Positions 52,123-60,763 of a DNA stretch of 64,000 bases are shown here, piece after piece. The position numbers were made by a program, and so were the translations under genes. The notes under the pieces are model-generated. The model had not been told where the DNA came from. It saw only the letters and a program-made list of their open reading frames with translations, and made no database searches. This DNA is from Paenibacillus tyrphae (GTDB lineage Bacteria > Bacillota > Bacilli > Paenibacillales > NBRC-103111). The first letter of the stretch is position 1; each line of letters starts with the position of its first letter. The stretch covers positions 62,001 to 126,000 of the forward strand of contig NZ_JNVM01000033.1 of NCBI RefSeq assembly GCF_000722545.1, in the 5' to 3' direction.

Positions 52123-53313
52123 TTAGGAAAGCTTTACGGGTCCAGTCGATCCTCTTACGACAAGTTCGGGTCTTAAGATAATTTTCGTGTACTGCCCGTT
52201 GTCCTTGTCTTTGTCCTGCGGGCGGTCCAGCAGTCGGATCAAAATTTCCGCCGCTTTGCTTCCGATCTCCCCTTCCGATTGGGCAACGTGCGTATACCGC
52301 CCGGGCTCTTCCAGCCCTGGAGAAGGATCGTCGAACGTCAGGATGGACAGATCGTCGGGCGCACGAAGCCCGAGCTGCCGGGCCAGAATCGCCAGATGAA
52401 TGCCGAGCTTCGCGTTTAGCGCGATATAAGCCGTGGCCGATTGGCTCTGCAAATGCCGGTACAGCGGGTGCCGCTCGTCCAGCCGGAAGTCGTCGATCCG
52501 AAAGTCCGTCAAGATCAGCGAAGGATCGATCATCGCGCCTTGCTCTTTCAGCGCCTCCATGTACCCGGCGATACGTTCGTCTACGGATACCGTCGGCAGC
52601 GGCGAGTCCGAGCAGATGGCAATTCTCCGGTGCCCAAGCTCCCACAGATGCGACACGGCCAATTTGGCGCCAAGCGCGCTGTCCGAGCAAACGAAATTCG
52701 TCTCCACTCCGGGCAAGTAGCGGTCGATCAATACGAACGGAAACTTGTTCATTTTGAGCGCCAATATTTCTTCGTTATACGTCTCCGCATCGACCGGGAA
52801 AATAATCAAGCCGGCCGCTCCCATGCGGGTCAGCTCGACGATCGCTTCCCGCTCCCTCTCCTTCGAATTATGCGTCAGGACAGTAGCCAGATAATAGCCG
52901 GTATCGTTCAGCGCGTTCACGATTCCCTGCACCAGCCGCAGCGCAAAATAATCGTCCATCGACGGAATGAGAAGACCGACCATTCTGCGCACTCCGGCCT
53001 CGGGCCGATCGATAGGGGAACCGGTCGCAACGCTCTGTACTCCTTTCTTGGCCTGTAAATCGCCCGCTTGAGGGCTGATCGAAGTGCCCTCTCCGCTGCC
53101 GACGAAGCTGCCGCGTCCGGGAATGCGGTAAATCCAGCCGTCCTTGGCGAGCTGGGCAAGTGCATTAGCTACCGTAATCCGGCTGACGTTGAACCTCGCG
53201 ATCAGCTCCTTCTCGGAAGGAATCCTGTCCCCGTCGATCAGTTTGCCGGAGGAGATGAGCTGCTTGAAGTGTTCCTGAATTTGCACGTACAAGGGCTGTC
53301 TTTCGCTCTGCAT
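52123..53313 (-). CDS. GntR/LacI-hybrid transcription regulator (AraR-like layout)
   Basis: The 396-residue product joins an N-terminal GntR winged helix (residues about 5-72: PLYVQIQEHFKQLI ... IPSEKELIARFNVSRITVANAL) to a C-terminal periplasmic-binding-protein-like sensor of the LacI type (about 112-390: VGLLIPSMDDYFALRLVQGI, HLWELGHRRIAICSD, LSILTFDDPSPGLEEPGRYTHVAQ). B. subtilis AraR has this same architecture. Ligand is likely a sugar, given the adjacent mannosidase gene. AGAGGTCG precedes ATG 53313. A box shared with the mannosidase upstream region lies ahead of it, so it probably represses itself and the mannosidase. Confidence 0.92.
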   Translation of the reverse strand: MQSERQPLYVQIQEHFKQLISSGKLIDGDRIPSEKELIARFNVSRITVANALAQLAKDGWIYRIPGRGSFVGSGEGTSISPQAGDLQAKKGVQSVATGSPIDRPEAGVRRMVGLLIPSMDDYFALRLVQGIVNALNDTGYYLATVLTHNSKEREREAIVELTRMGAAGLIIFPVDAETYNEEILALKMNKFPFVLIDRYLPGVETNFVCSDSALGAKLAVSHLWELGHRRIAICSDSPLPTVSVDERIAGYMEALKEQGAMIDPSLILTDFRIDDFRLDERHPLYRHLQSQSATAYIALNAKLGIHLAILARQLGLRAPDDLSILTFDDPSPGLEEPGRYTHVAQSEGEIGSKAAEILIRLLDRPQDKDKDNGQYTKIILRPELVVRGSTGPVKLS

Positions 53314-53328
53314 GCGTCACGACCTCTG

Positions 53329-53363
53329 CTATCGATAATATCATTATGTCAATTATATCAAAT
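53329..53363. promoter_or_regulatory. Candidate operator in front of the regulator gene
   Basis: CTATCGATAA and TATATCAAAT match the mannosidase upstream box; a GATAAT...ATTATATC imperfect inverted repeat spans the site. The rest of the 285-nt gap to metQ holds the metQ terminator only. Confidence 0.45.
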
Positions 53364-53554
53364 CTCTCAAACGCATGACAAATCAGAGGAGGCACCTCCG
53401 ACAGACAAATCATCCCCTTTTAAAATGAACTTCATCAACTGCGACGTCCCGATCATCTAAACTGTTCTGTCATCAAAGGCGGATCCTCTCCAATCCATTC
53501 GTATGCAGAATACGACTTACCACAGATAAATTCAAGTTAGTTGGCGGACAGCAC

Positions 53555-53582
53555 AAAAAAGCGGGACCCTAAGGCCCCGCTC
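53555..53582 (-). terminator. Terminator of the met operon
   Basis: GAGCGGGGCC-TTA-GGGTCCCGC on the minus strand, followed by TTTTTT, 17 nt past the metQ stop codon. Confidence 0.85.
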
Positions 53583-53598
53583 AGCTTACCGCTATCGC

Positions 53599-54450
53599 TT
53601 ATTTAAACGCAGGCACGACTGCGCCTTTGTACTTGTCTTCAATAAACTTCTTCACGTCTTCGGACGTGAGTGCTTTAGCCAGCTTCTGCATCGCGTCGGA
53701 ATCTTTGTTGTCCGGACGGGATACGAGAATGTTGACGTACGGGGAATCGTTCGATTCGATGAACAGCGCATCCTTCGTCGGTACAAGCTTCGCTTCGAGC
53801 GCGTAGTTCGTGTTGATGAGCGCCAGATCGACTTCACCCAATGTACGCGGCAGCATAGCGGCTTCCAGCTCTTTGATCTTCAGGTTTTTCTTGTTTTCGA
53901 CGACGTCTCTGACCGTTCCTTTGACACCAACGCCTTCTTTGAGCTTGATCAGGTTGTTTTTCTCCAGCAGCGCGAGCGCGCGGCCGCCGTTGGACGGATC
54001 GCTCGGAATTGCAACGGTTGCGCCGTCTTTCAGCTCGTCGATCTTTTTAATTTTTTGCGAGTAGCCGCCGAACGGTTCGATATGAACGCCAGTCACGGTA
54101 ACGAGATTCATGTTTTTGTCTTTATTGAATTGCTCCAGGTACGGCGTATGCTGGAAGAAGTTCGCATCCAGCTGCTTCTCGAACACCTGTACGTTCGGCT
54201 GCACGTAATCCGTGAATTCTTTTACTTCCAGGTTGACGCCTTGTTCTTTCAGCTTCGCTTTAACGGAATTCAAAATTTCCGCATGCGGCGAGGCGCTAGC
54301 GCCGACCTTCAGCGTCACTTCTTTTTTCTCGGGAGCCGGCGTCGCCCCTCCGGTTTGCGAAGCTGCCGATTCCGGAGCGGGTTTGCTGCCGCAAGCAGCT
54401 AGCGAGAAGGCCATTACGACGGACAATGCGGTAATCATCATTTTTTTCAT
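53599..54450 (-). CDS. metQ: Methionine ABC transporter substrate-binding lipoprotein
   Basis: The product is 283 residues with signal peptide and lipobox (SLAACGS). The NlpA/MetQ domain shows KVGASASPHAEILNSVK, the ligand-loop FTDYVQPNVQVFEKQLDANFFQHTPYLE, and AIPSDPSNGGRALALLE. It captures methionine outside the membrane and hands it to MetI. ATG 54450 has GGAGG upstream. Third gene of metN-metI-metQ, 60 nt after metI. Confidence 0.95.
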   Translation of the reverse strand: MKKMMITALSVVMAFSLAACGSKPAPESAASQTGGATPAPEKKEVTLKVGASASPHAEILNSVKAKLKEQGVNLEVKEFTDYVQPNVQVFEKQLDANFFQHTPYLEQFNKDKNMNLVTVTGVHIEPFGGYSQKIKKIDELKDGATVAIPSDPSNGGRALALLEKNNLIKLKEGVGVKGTVRDVVENKKNLKIKELEAAMLPRTLGEVDLALINTNYALEAKLVPTKDALFIESNDSPYVNILVSRPDNKDSDAMQKLAKALTSEDVKKFIEDKYKGAVVPAFK

Positions 54451-54510
54451 AGTAAGATTCCTCCACCTTTTTGTATAGTATAGTATCAATTCCTTTGTAT
54501 ATAAAAATCC

Positions 54511-55173
54511 TTATTTCCGCTGAAACTTCCGGACAAGCCGGTCGCCCAGCGACTGCAGGATTTGAACCAGCACGAGCAGGAGAAGCACGGTAACGATCAT
54601 CACGACCGTTTGGAAACGCTGATAGCCGAAACGGATCGCCAGGTCGCCCAGACCGCCGCCCCCGATGACCCCCGACATGGCCGTATACGATACGAGCGTA
54701 ACCGCCGTAATCGTCGCCCCGGCGATCAAGCCCGGACGTGCTTCAGGCAGCATAACCCGCGACACGATCTGCCAATACGTCGCGCCCATCGATTGCGCGG
54801 CTTCCACGACGCCGCGGTCCACCTCGCGCAGCGACGTCTCCACCAGACGGGCGAAGAACGGAGCCGCGGCAATGACCAGCGGCGGGATCGAGCCCGATAC
54901 CCCGAGGGACGTGCCGACGACCAGTCTGGTGAAGGGGATCAGCATAATCATTAGAATCACGAACGGCACGGAGCGCAGCACGTTGACCACGAGCGACAGC
55001 AGCGCGTACACTACAGGCTGCCCAAGAAGCTGTCCCCGCGAAGTTACGAAGAGGATGATGCCGAGCGGCAGTCCGATCAGCACGGTAAACACCATGGACA
55101 GACCAAGCATCGTCAACGTGTCGTAGGTCGCCTCTCCGATCGCTCCCCAATCCAGATTAAGCAGTTCATCCAT
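54511..55173 (-). CDS. metI: Methionine ABC transporter permease
   Basis: The 220-residue membrane protein has five predicted helices and the permease loop EAAQSMGATYWQIVSRVMLPEA that docks on MetN. GGAGGTG precedes ATG 55173, and the start overlaps the end of metN by 8 nt, so both are translated together. Confidence 0.96.
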   Translation of the reverse strand: MDELLNLDWGAIGEATYDTLTMLGLSMVFTVLIGLPLGIILFVTSRGQLLGQPVVYALLSLVVNVLRSVPFVILMIMLIPFTRLVVGTSLGVSGSIPPLVIAAAPFFARLVETSLREVDRGVVEAAQSMGATYWQIVSRVMLPEARPGLIAGATITAVTLVSYTAMSGVIGGGGLGDLAIRFGYQRFQTVVMIVTVLLLLVLVQILQSLGDRLVRKFQRK

Positions 55174-56188
55174 GCTGAATCACCTCCACATCCAATCCGC
55201 GGCCTCGCAGCAGAGCGATAGCCTGCTCCGCGCCGCCTTCCTGCCCCTGCAGCTCTACGACAAGCTGTCCGTAAGGGGTATCCTTGAGCTTCGATACCGT
55301 CCCTTGCAGGATAACGAACGGCACGTTCGTCTCGCGCATCGTTTCGTACAATACCGGCTGGTACGTCTGTTCGCCGATGTAAGTCACCCGGACAAGCGTC
55401 CGATTGCCTGCCGCTGCGTTCCCGGAAGTCTCCAGTCCGATCGCAGCCACATCGGAAACTTGAGCGACGAACTCCCTGGTCGTCCCATGCTGCGGCTTCA
55501 GGAACACGTCGGTCACCGGTCCCTCTTCCACGATCTCTCCGCCGTCAATGACCGCCACACGGTCGCAAATCGTGCGAATCACGTTCATCTCGTGCGTAAT
55601 CAGGACGATCGTAATGCCGAGCTGCCGGTTAATATCCAGCAGCAGCGACAAAATCGCGCCGGTCGTCTGCGGATCGAGCGCCGACGTCGCCTCGTCGCAC
55701 AGCAGCACCTTCGGATTCGTCGCCAGCGCGCGGGCGATACCGACCCGCTGCTTTTGGCCGCCTGACAGCTGCGCCGGATATTTGCTTCCGTGGCCGATTA
55801 ATCCGACGAGTCCGATCAGCTCCTCCACTCTGCGGGCGATCTGTTCCTTCGGCAGCTTGGCGAGCCGCAAAGGGAATGCAATATTATCGACTACCGTCGC
55901 GGACGACAGCAGGTTAAAATGCTGAAAAATCATCCCGATCGAGCGCCGCTCCAATTGCAGCTTGCCGGCGCCCAGCTTCGTCATCTCGACGCCATCCACG
56001 ACGACTTCCCCGGCTGTCGGGCGCTCCAGCATGTTGATCGTCCGGATCAACGTGCTTTTGCCTGCCCCCGAATGGCCGATGATGCCGAAGATCTCGCCTT
56101 TGCGGATCGTCAAATCGATATTCCGCAGCGCCGTAACCTGTCTGCCCCCGACATCGTAGTTTTTCGTAACGCCTTTCAAATGAATCAA
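55166..56188 (-). CDS. metN: Methionine ABC transporter ATP-binding protein
   Basis: The 340-residue ATPase energises methionine import. Walker A GHSGAGKST, signature LSGGQKQRVGIARAL, Walker B VLLCDEATSALDPQT and the switch His in LITHEMNV are all present. The C-terminal NIL domain (about 265-340) is the methionine-sensing part that gives trans-inhibition. The start codon is TTG with GGGGAGG upstream. The SAM riboswitch immediately precedes it. Confidence 0.97.
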   Translation of the reverse strand: MIHLKGVTKNYDVGGRQVTALRNIDLTIRKGEIFGIIGHSGAGKSTLIRTINMLERPTAGEVVVDGVEMTKLGAGKLQLERRSIGMIFQHFNLLSSATVVDNIAFPLRLAKLPKEQIARRVEELIGLVGLIGHGSKYPAQLSGGQKQRVGIARALATNPKVLLCDEATSALDPQTTGAILSLLLDINRQLGITIVLITHEMNVIRTICDRVAVIDGGEIVEEGPVTDVFLKPQHGTTREFVAQVSDVAAIGLETSGNAAAGNRTLVRVTYIGEQTYQPVLYETMRETNVPFVILQGTVSKLKDTPYGQLVVELQGQEGGAEQAIALLRGRGLDVEVIQHG

Positions 56189-56248
56189 ATCGTCTTCCTC
56201 CCCGGAATAAAAGACCCTTTTTCAGTCAAACGGGCGCGTTCGCTTACG

Positions 56249-56437
56249 CAAAAAAACCCTGCACGACGAGGTACAGGGTTAGCGGTTTAACTCATGTCCC
56301 TCTCATCTGCCAGAACCTTGTTTCGGTTCTGGAGGAATTGGCACCTGATTTCCTACAGCTCTGAATTTCCGAACTGTTAAGGAACGGTTGCCGGGCTTCA
56401 TCGGGCCTTTTCCCTCCGCCTCTCTTGATAAGAAGTG
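56249..56437 (-). promoter_or_regulatory. SAM-I riboswitch (S box) with terminator, controls metNIQ
   Basis: Read on the minus strand: CTTATCAAGAGAGGCGGAGG, then GGCCCGATGAAGCCCGGCAACC, GGTGCCAATTCC and CAGATGAGAG, the conserved core of the S box (about 56437-56291). A terminator follows (ACCCTGTAC / GTGCAGGGTTTTTTT, 56281-56249). High S-adenosylmethionine should stop transcription before metN. This accounts for most of the 385-nt gap between metN and the histidine kinase gene. Confidence 0.95.
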
Positions 56438-56487
56438 CTTCTATGAAATTAAATGAACTTTTCGATCCAATGGTATGAAACGTTGTT

Positions 56488-56516
56488 AGTGTACAAAATT
56501 ATTCATGTAAAGTCAA
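56488..56516 (-). promoter_or_regulatory. Promoter of the met operon
   Basis: Minus strand: TTGACT, 17 nt, TACACT, about 50 nt upstream of the S-box core. Confidence 0.75.
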
Positions 56517-56573
56517 TAAGAACATTCGGAATTTCCGCTTGTTAAATTATTGTAGCCCGCGAAGCTCCAGGCT

Positions 56574-58013
56574 TTACACGTTCAGAGGCAGCTCCAGGCG
56601 AAAAACAAACCGCCCCTGCTCGTGCCGGAACGCCAGCCGTCCTCCGTGCAGCTCGGCAATGTTGCGCGCGATCGACAGCCCGAGTCCTGTGCCGTCGGGC
56701 AACGGATCTCCCGTCCGCGATTCGTCCGCCTTATAGAACCGCTCGAACAGCAACTCCTCCTGCGCTTTCGTAATCGGCCGGCCTTCGTTCTCGAATTCGA
56801 TGACCGCTCGCTTCGGGTAGGCCGATAACGTCACGGTCACCCGGCCGGGGGCGACGGAATATTTAACGGCGTTCATCAACAGATTATCCAGCGCGCGAAC
56901 GAGCTTTTCCGCATCGGCAACAACATACAGCGGGGCTTGCGGGAGCCGGGATTCGATGGCAATCTGACGCTGCTCCGCAATCGGCTCGAATTCGCTGACC
57001 AATTGCTCCAGCAAATGGTGAATGTCGATCTCGCGCCGTTCCAGCTTCGCCTCCCCCCCGGAGAGCCGGGTGTATTCGAATAAGTCGTCGATCAGCTTCT
57101 TAAGCTGATTGGCTTTATTGTAAGCGCTCGTCAGATACCGTTCCCGCTCAGGGGCATTCGTTTGCGCAGGATTCATCAACAGGTTCAAATACCCAATGAC
57201 GCTTGTTAGCGGAGTCCGCAGATCGTGGGAGACGTTCGTGATCAAGTCCATCTTCGACTTTTCCAGACGCCGCTCCTTCTCCTGCTGCCTGGCCAACTGC
57301 TCCGCCATGGAATTGATATTGGCCGCAACCAAGCCAAGCTCGTCCCGGCTGTTCGTCGCCAGCCGTACGGACAGCTCGCCGTGGGCGATTTCGTTCAACC
57401 CGCGATTGATGTGGCGAATCTGCCTCATTTTGCGCCAGGTCAGAGCATAGAAGAACAGCACGAACAGGGCGATAAACAGTAAAAATTTGAACATTTCGTT
57501 AATCTCGTACGCATTCCCCGGCTGCGGAACCAGCTTGCTGGAAACGATCAAATAGACAGCCTGGTCCCGATAGTGCGCCGGCAGCACCGCCGTATACGCC
57601 GCGCCCGGCTGCCTGTTGTTCGCCTGTTTGGCCGACATCAGCAGCTCGTACAAGCTCAGCTTGCTTTCCGGAGCTTCGGAAGAGCGAAAAAGCACACGTC
57701 CGGACTCGTCCGTTACGTATGCTCTCAGCTTGCCTCCTTCTCCGGCCTGATCCACTAGCGAAGCCGCCGTCCGTTCGTCCGAGTCCGGCCCGCTCAAGGC
57801 CGCCCATTCCTTGTCGAGCTTATCCAGCCGTTCGTTCACCGTCCTTCGGATCGAATCGTAATTGTCCGAATCGTTCGGCTGAATTTCCCGGTAACCCCAT
57901 TCCAATAAAGTCGAGGTCAGCGTGCTCAGCACAAGGCATCCGACGAAGGTCAGCATCAGCTTTACGCGAAGCGTGACGGAAAACGGCTGTTTCAGCAAAC
58001 GCACCTTACTCAA
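56574..58013 (-). CDS. Sensor histidine kinase, HAMP-containing
   Basis: The 479-residue membrane kinase has helix 1 at about 18-40, an extracellular sensor of about 130 residues, helix 2 at about 173-191, a HAMP domain, the H box SHDLRTPLTSVIGY (phospho-His), N box NLLMNAVKYS and G box DGTGLGLSIARNIAELHGG. The sequence type is VanS/YcbM-like, often linked to cell-envelope signals. The start TTG overlaps the end of the response-regulator gene by 8 nt. Last gene of a four-gene unit: methyltransferase, DedA, regulator, kinase. Confidence 0.94.
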   Translation of the reverse strand: MSKVRLLKQPFSVTLRVKLMLTFVGCLVLSTLTSTLLEWGYREIQPNDSDNYDSIRRTVNERLDKLDKEWAALSGPDSDERTAASLVDQAGEGGKLRAYVTDESGRVLFRSSEAPESKLSLYELLMSAKQANNRQPGAAYTAVLPAHYRDQAVYLIVSSKLVPQPGNAYEINEMFKFLLFIALFVLFFYALTWRKMRQIRHINRGLNEIAHGELSVRLATNSRDELGLVAANINSMAEQLARQQEKERRLEKSKMDLITNVSHDLRTPLTSVIGYLNLLMNPAQTNAPERERYLTSAYNKANQLKKLIDDLFEYTRLSGGEAKLERREIDIHHLLEQLVSEFEPIAEQRQIAIESRLPQAPLYVVADAEKLVRALDNLLMNAVKYSVAPGRVTVTLSAYPKRAVIEFENEGRPITKAQEELLFERFYKADESRTGDPLPDGTGLGLSIARNIAELHGGRLAFRHEQGRFVFRLELPLNV

Positions 58014-58695
58014 TTTTATAGCCCACTCCCCATACGGTTTTTATATATCGGGGTTCCCGCGGGATGTCTTCGATCTTTTCCCGGAGATTGCGGATATGCA
58101 CCATGACGGTATTGTCGGAATGGAAAGCGCCTTCTTTCCACACTTGCTCATAGATCGCATCGACGGAAAATACTTGGCCCCGGTTTTTCGCCAGCAGAGC
58201 CAGTATTGCGAATTCGATCGGCGTAAGATTGACCTTTTTGCTGCGAACCGTTACCAAGTGACGGGCCGGATCAACGACGAGGTCGCCGACCTCCACCCGG
58301 CCGCGTTCCGTCTTCTTGCCGATCATGTGCTGCCGTCTCAGGCAGGCCTTGACCCGGGCGACCAGCTCCAGCGGGTTAAACGGTTTCACGACGTAGTCGT
58401 CCGCGCCCGTGGACAAGCCGGTGATTTTGTCCAGATCCTCGCCCTTGGCCGACAGCATAATGATGGGAACGTCGCTCTTCTCCCGGATTTTCACGCACGC
58501 GCGAATGCCGTCCATCTGGGGCATCATAATATCCAATATGATGATGTCTACCTTCTCCCGTTCGGCCAGCTTCAAGGCTTGCACTCCATCCTCGGCTTCC
58601 AGTACGCGGTAACCTTCGTTCCGCAAATAAATTTGAATAATATCCCGGATATCCGGATCGTCGTCAGCTACCAATACGCTGTTCGCCTGCTCCAA
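58006..58695 (-). CDS. OmpR-family response regulator
   Basis: The 229-residue product has a receiver domain (VLVADDDPDIRDI, phospho-acceptor Asp in IIILDIMMPQMDG, Thr/Ser site IIMLSAKG, Lys in VVKPFNPLEL) and a C-terminal OmpR-type winged helix (VNLTPIEFAILALLAKNRGQVFS ... GVGYKIE). The start is taken as TTG 58695 because AGGAGGG lies ahead of it; this overlaps the dedA end by 32 nt. It is the cognate partner of the downstream kinase. Confidence 0.94.
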   Translation of the reverse strand: MEQANSVLVADDDPDIRDIIQIYLRNEGYRVLEAEDGVQALKLAEREKVDIIILDIMMPQMDGIRACVKIREKSDVPIIMLSAKGEDLDKITGLSTGADDYVVKPFNPLELVARVKACLRRQHMIGKKTERGRVEVGDLVVDPARHLVTVRSKKVNLTPIEFAILALLAKNRGQVFSVDAIYEQVWKEGAFHSDNTVMVHIRNLREKIEDIPREPRYIKTVWGVGYKIE

Positions 58696-59305
58696 TCGAA
58701 CCGCCCTCCTGCAATTTTTTTCGCTGCGCGAGCTTAATAAGGACCCATGCGGCAACAAGCACCAGCGGAATCCACAGCAGCTTAAGCCCGTAGCTGTAGA
58801 TAAGCATGCCGATTTCTTGAGCGTGACCGGCCGTCAGCCGTCCGATGAAGAAAAAGGCGAAAGTCCATACGAACCCCGTCGTGTAGGAAAGGAGAGCATA
58901 GCGGCGAAAGGACATTTTGTTCATTCCTACGAGGTATGGCAAGACGTGGCGGACAACGGGGAAAAAATAGCTGATGATCAAGGCCAGACTGCCGTATTTT
59001 TGATTAAGCTTTTCCGACATCTCGATCGCTTTATCCATTTTCTTCTTTTTTCGGAGCCTTTCCAATACCGGGGTGCCCGCGTACCGGCCGAGTACGTATC
59101 CCAGCGATAATCCCGATACGACGCCGAGGTAGGTTAAGAGAAAGGCGGGAACGGGATGCAGCAAGCCGCTGGCCGTTACTGCACCGCCGGTCATCACGAC
59201 GACTTCGTCGGGGATCGGCATCCCTACGATGCCGAGCCACAGCGCGAAAAACAAAGCCAGATACCCGAACTGCCCGATCCACTGCATCAGCGTATCGTAA
59301 GTCAT
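58664..59305 (-). CDS. DedA-family membrane protein
   Basis: The 213-residue product has about five membrane helices and DedA hallmarks: the acidic motif in GIVGMPIPDEVVVMTGG, the central GRYAGTPVLERL, and the FFPVVRHVLPYLVGMNKMSFRRY segment with essential arginines. DedA proteins move lipids; the UptA branch carries undecaprenyl phosphate across the membrane. ATG 59305 has GGGAGG upstream and overlaps the methyltransferase stop (ATGA). Confidence 0.92.
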   Translation of the reverse strand: MTYDTLMQWIGQFGYLALFFALWLGIVGMPIPDEVVVMTGGAVTASGLLHPVPAFLLTYLGVVSGLSLGYVLGRYAGTPVLERLRKKKKMDKAIEMSEKLNQKYGSLALIISYFFPVVRHVLPYLVGMNKMSFRRYALLSYTTGFVWTFAFFFIGRLTAGHAQEIGMLIYSYGLKLLWIPLVLVAAWVLIKLAQRKKLQEGGSIGAGEQRIGS

Positions 59306-59886
59306 TGCGGCGTTCCTCCCGGCTTCCGGCACACATACACGAATGCAGGAGGAAAATTAAACGGGACGAAGCGAATCGTCTCAATGTCAAAGTACTGCTC
59401 GAGCTGGGACCTCATTTGCAGCGAATATTGAAACGCGATGAACCGGCCGCCCGGCTTAAGGGACGACGTGATCTGTTCGATCAGCCGATCGCGCAATTGT
59501 TGCGGGAAATTATAGAATGGCAGGCCGCTGATGACGGCATCCAGTCCTTCGATCCCCCGCTGATGCAGCACCTGCCCCATACTGCAGGCGTCGGCATGAC
59601 AGGAGAAGTCTGGAAACTGTACGGCCAGCTGATCCCTTAGCACCTGTTCCTTTTCGAACAGCAGCACCTTCGTCTTCGGTCCTTTGGCTTGCCGGATGAA
59701 CCGGGTTAATGCGCCTGTTCCGGCTCCGAGTTCCGCCACAACTTGCGTTTGTGCCCAAGGAACAGGCTTGGTCATCGCCCGGGCCAAAAATCGGGAGCTG
59801 GGCGTAACGCTGCCCATTTCTCGGGGAGATTGAAAAAATTTATTTAAAAAAAGCACCTTTTCTTGAACGTTCGCGTGGAAACTCAT
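59302..59886 (-). CDS. Class I methyltransferase, phospholipid- or rRNA-dimethylase-like
   Basis: The 194-residue product has the SAM motif VVAELGAGTGALTR and an NPPF-like motif replaced by SGLPFYNFPQQ, the arrangement of phospholipid N-methyltransferases (PmtA type) and KsgA relatives. It lacks a C-terminal RNA-binding domain. The association with DedA and an envelope-type two-component system favours a lipid substrate, which is inference. GGAGGG precedes ATG 59886. It is the first gene of the unit; the 250-nt region upstream holds only the mscL terminator. Confidence 0.8.
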   Translation of the reverse strand: MSFHANVQEKVLFLNKFFQSPREMGSVTPSSRFLARAMTKPVPWAQTQVVAELGAGTGALTRFIRQAKGPKTKVLLFEKEQVLRDQLAVQFPDFSCHADACSMGQVLHQRGIEGLDAVISGLPFYNFPQQLRDRLIEQITSSLKPGGRFIAFQYSLQMRSQLEQYFDIETIRFVPFNFPPAFVYVCRKPGGTPQ

Positions 59887-60077
59887 GAATGCATTGCCCT
59901 CCTTGTTGCTCTAAATTTAACCATTTAGACGCTGTTCGAACCTTGTTCCCCTTCAATCATTTACTTTTAAAACGAATGTAAGAGTCCGTTTGTTTCGTCC
60001 AATGGGATTCGATGTACTTAGGATATCCAAAATATCTTTAGAACAAATGGAGGTTTTTCTGAATTATTTCTTAAGAA

Positions 60078-60120
60078 AAAAGCCAGGCTCCATAAGATTT
60101 TAAACAGGAGCACAGGCTGT
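60078..60120 (-). terminator. Terminator of mscL
   Basis: AGCC-TGT-GCTCC pairs with GGAGC-CT-GGCT on the minus strand, followed by TTTTTTC. Confidence 0.7.
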
Positions 60121-60136
60121 CTGAGCTGTAAGGGGG

Positions 60137-60610
60137 CTAAGCGCGTTCCGCGGCCGGAGCTTCGAGAACGGCGGTGCAATATTTGCAGCGGGATGCTTTT
60201 TTGGGGATTTCGGACAAGCATTCCGGACATTCTTTAATGTTTTCTTTCGGGTCGGGCTTGACCTCTTCTTTGCGGCGGAACCGGTTGATCTGCTTGACGG
60301 CGATAAAGATGACGAACGAAACGATCAGAAAATCGAGCAGCGTGCTGAGGAACAATCCGTAGTTAAACGTGGCTGCTCCAGCTTTCTTCGCCTCATCCAA
60401 GGTTGCATAAGAGTTGCCGTCCAAACTGATGAACAAGTTATTGAAATTCACCTTGCCGAGCAGTAGCCCGATCGGAGGCATGACCAGATCGTTGACGATC
60501 GACGTGACGACTTTGCCGAACGCGCCACCGATGATCACCCCGATCGCTAGATCGATCATATTTCCTTTAATTGCAAATTCTTTGAATTCTTTCAAAATTT
60601 TTGACGGCAT
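60137..60610 (-). CDS. mscL: Large-conductance mechanosensitive channel MscL with zinc-ribbon tail
   Basis: The 157-residue product forms the homopentameric channel that opens on osmotic downshock. Helix 1 (IDLAIGVIIGGAFGKVVTSIV), the loop, and helix 2 (TLLDFLIVSFVIFIAVKQIN) are typical. The C-terminal part is unusual: after the charged linker (RRKEEVKPDPKEN) it has CPECLSEIPKKASRCKYC, two CxxC pairs that look like a small zinc ribbon. Typical MscL proteins are about 130 residues. AAGGAG precedes ATG 60610. Confidence 0.96.
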   Translation of the reverse strand: MPSKILKEFKEFAIKGNMIDLAIGVIIGGAFGKVVTSIVNDLVMPPIGLLLGKVNFNNLFISLDGNSYATLDEAKKAGAATFNYGLFLSTLLDFLIVSFVIFIAVKQINRFRRKEEVKPDPKENIKECPECLSEIPKKASRCKYCTAVLEAPAAERA

Positions 60611-60697
60611 CCTACGGCTGTCTCCTTTTTTGACGTGGTGTAAGTTTAGAATGGCGTTTTCACCAGTTTAACCGTTTTTCGGGGGAAAAGACAAGCC

Positions 60698-60735
60698 AAA
60701 AAGCCCATTTCCTATCGAGCGATGGAAACGGGCCT
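60698..60735 (-). terminator. Terminator of the ycnI-like gene
   Basis: GCCCGTTTCC pairs with GGAAATGGGC (one mismatch) on the minus strand, followed by TTTTTG. Confidence 0.75.
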
Positions 60736-60763
60736 TACCTATAGCCGTCAGATCGTTGACGGA

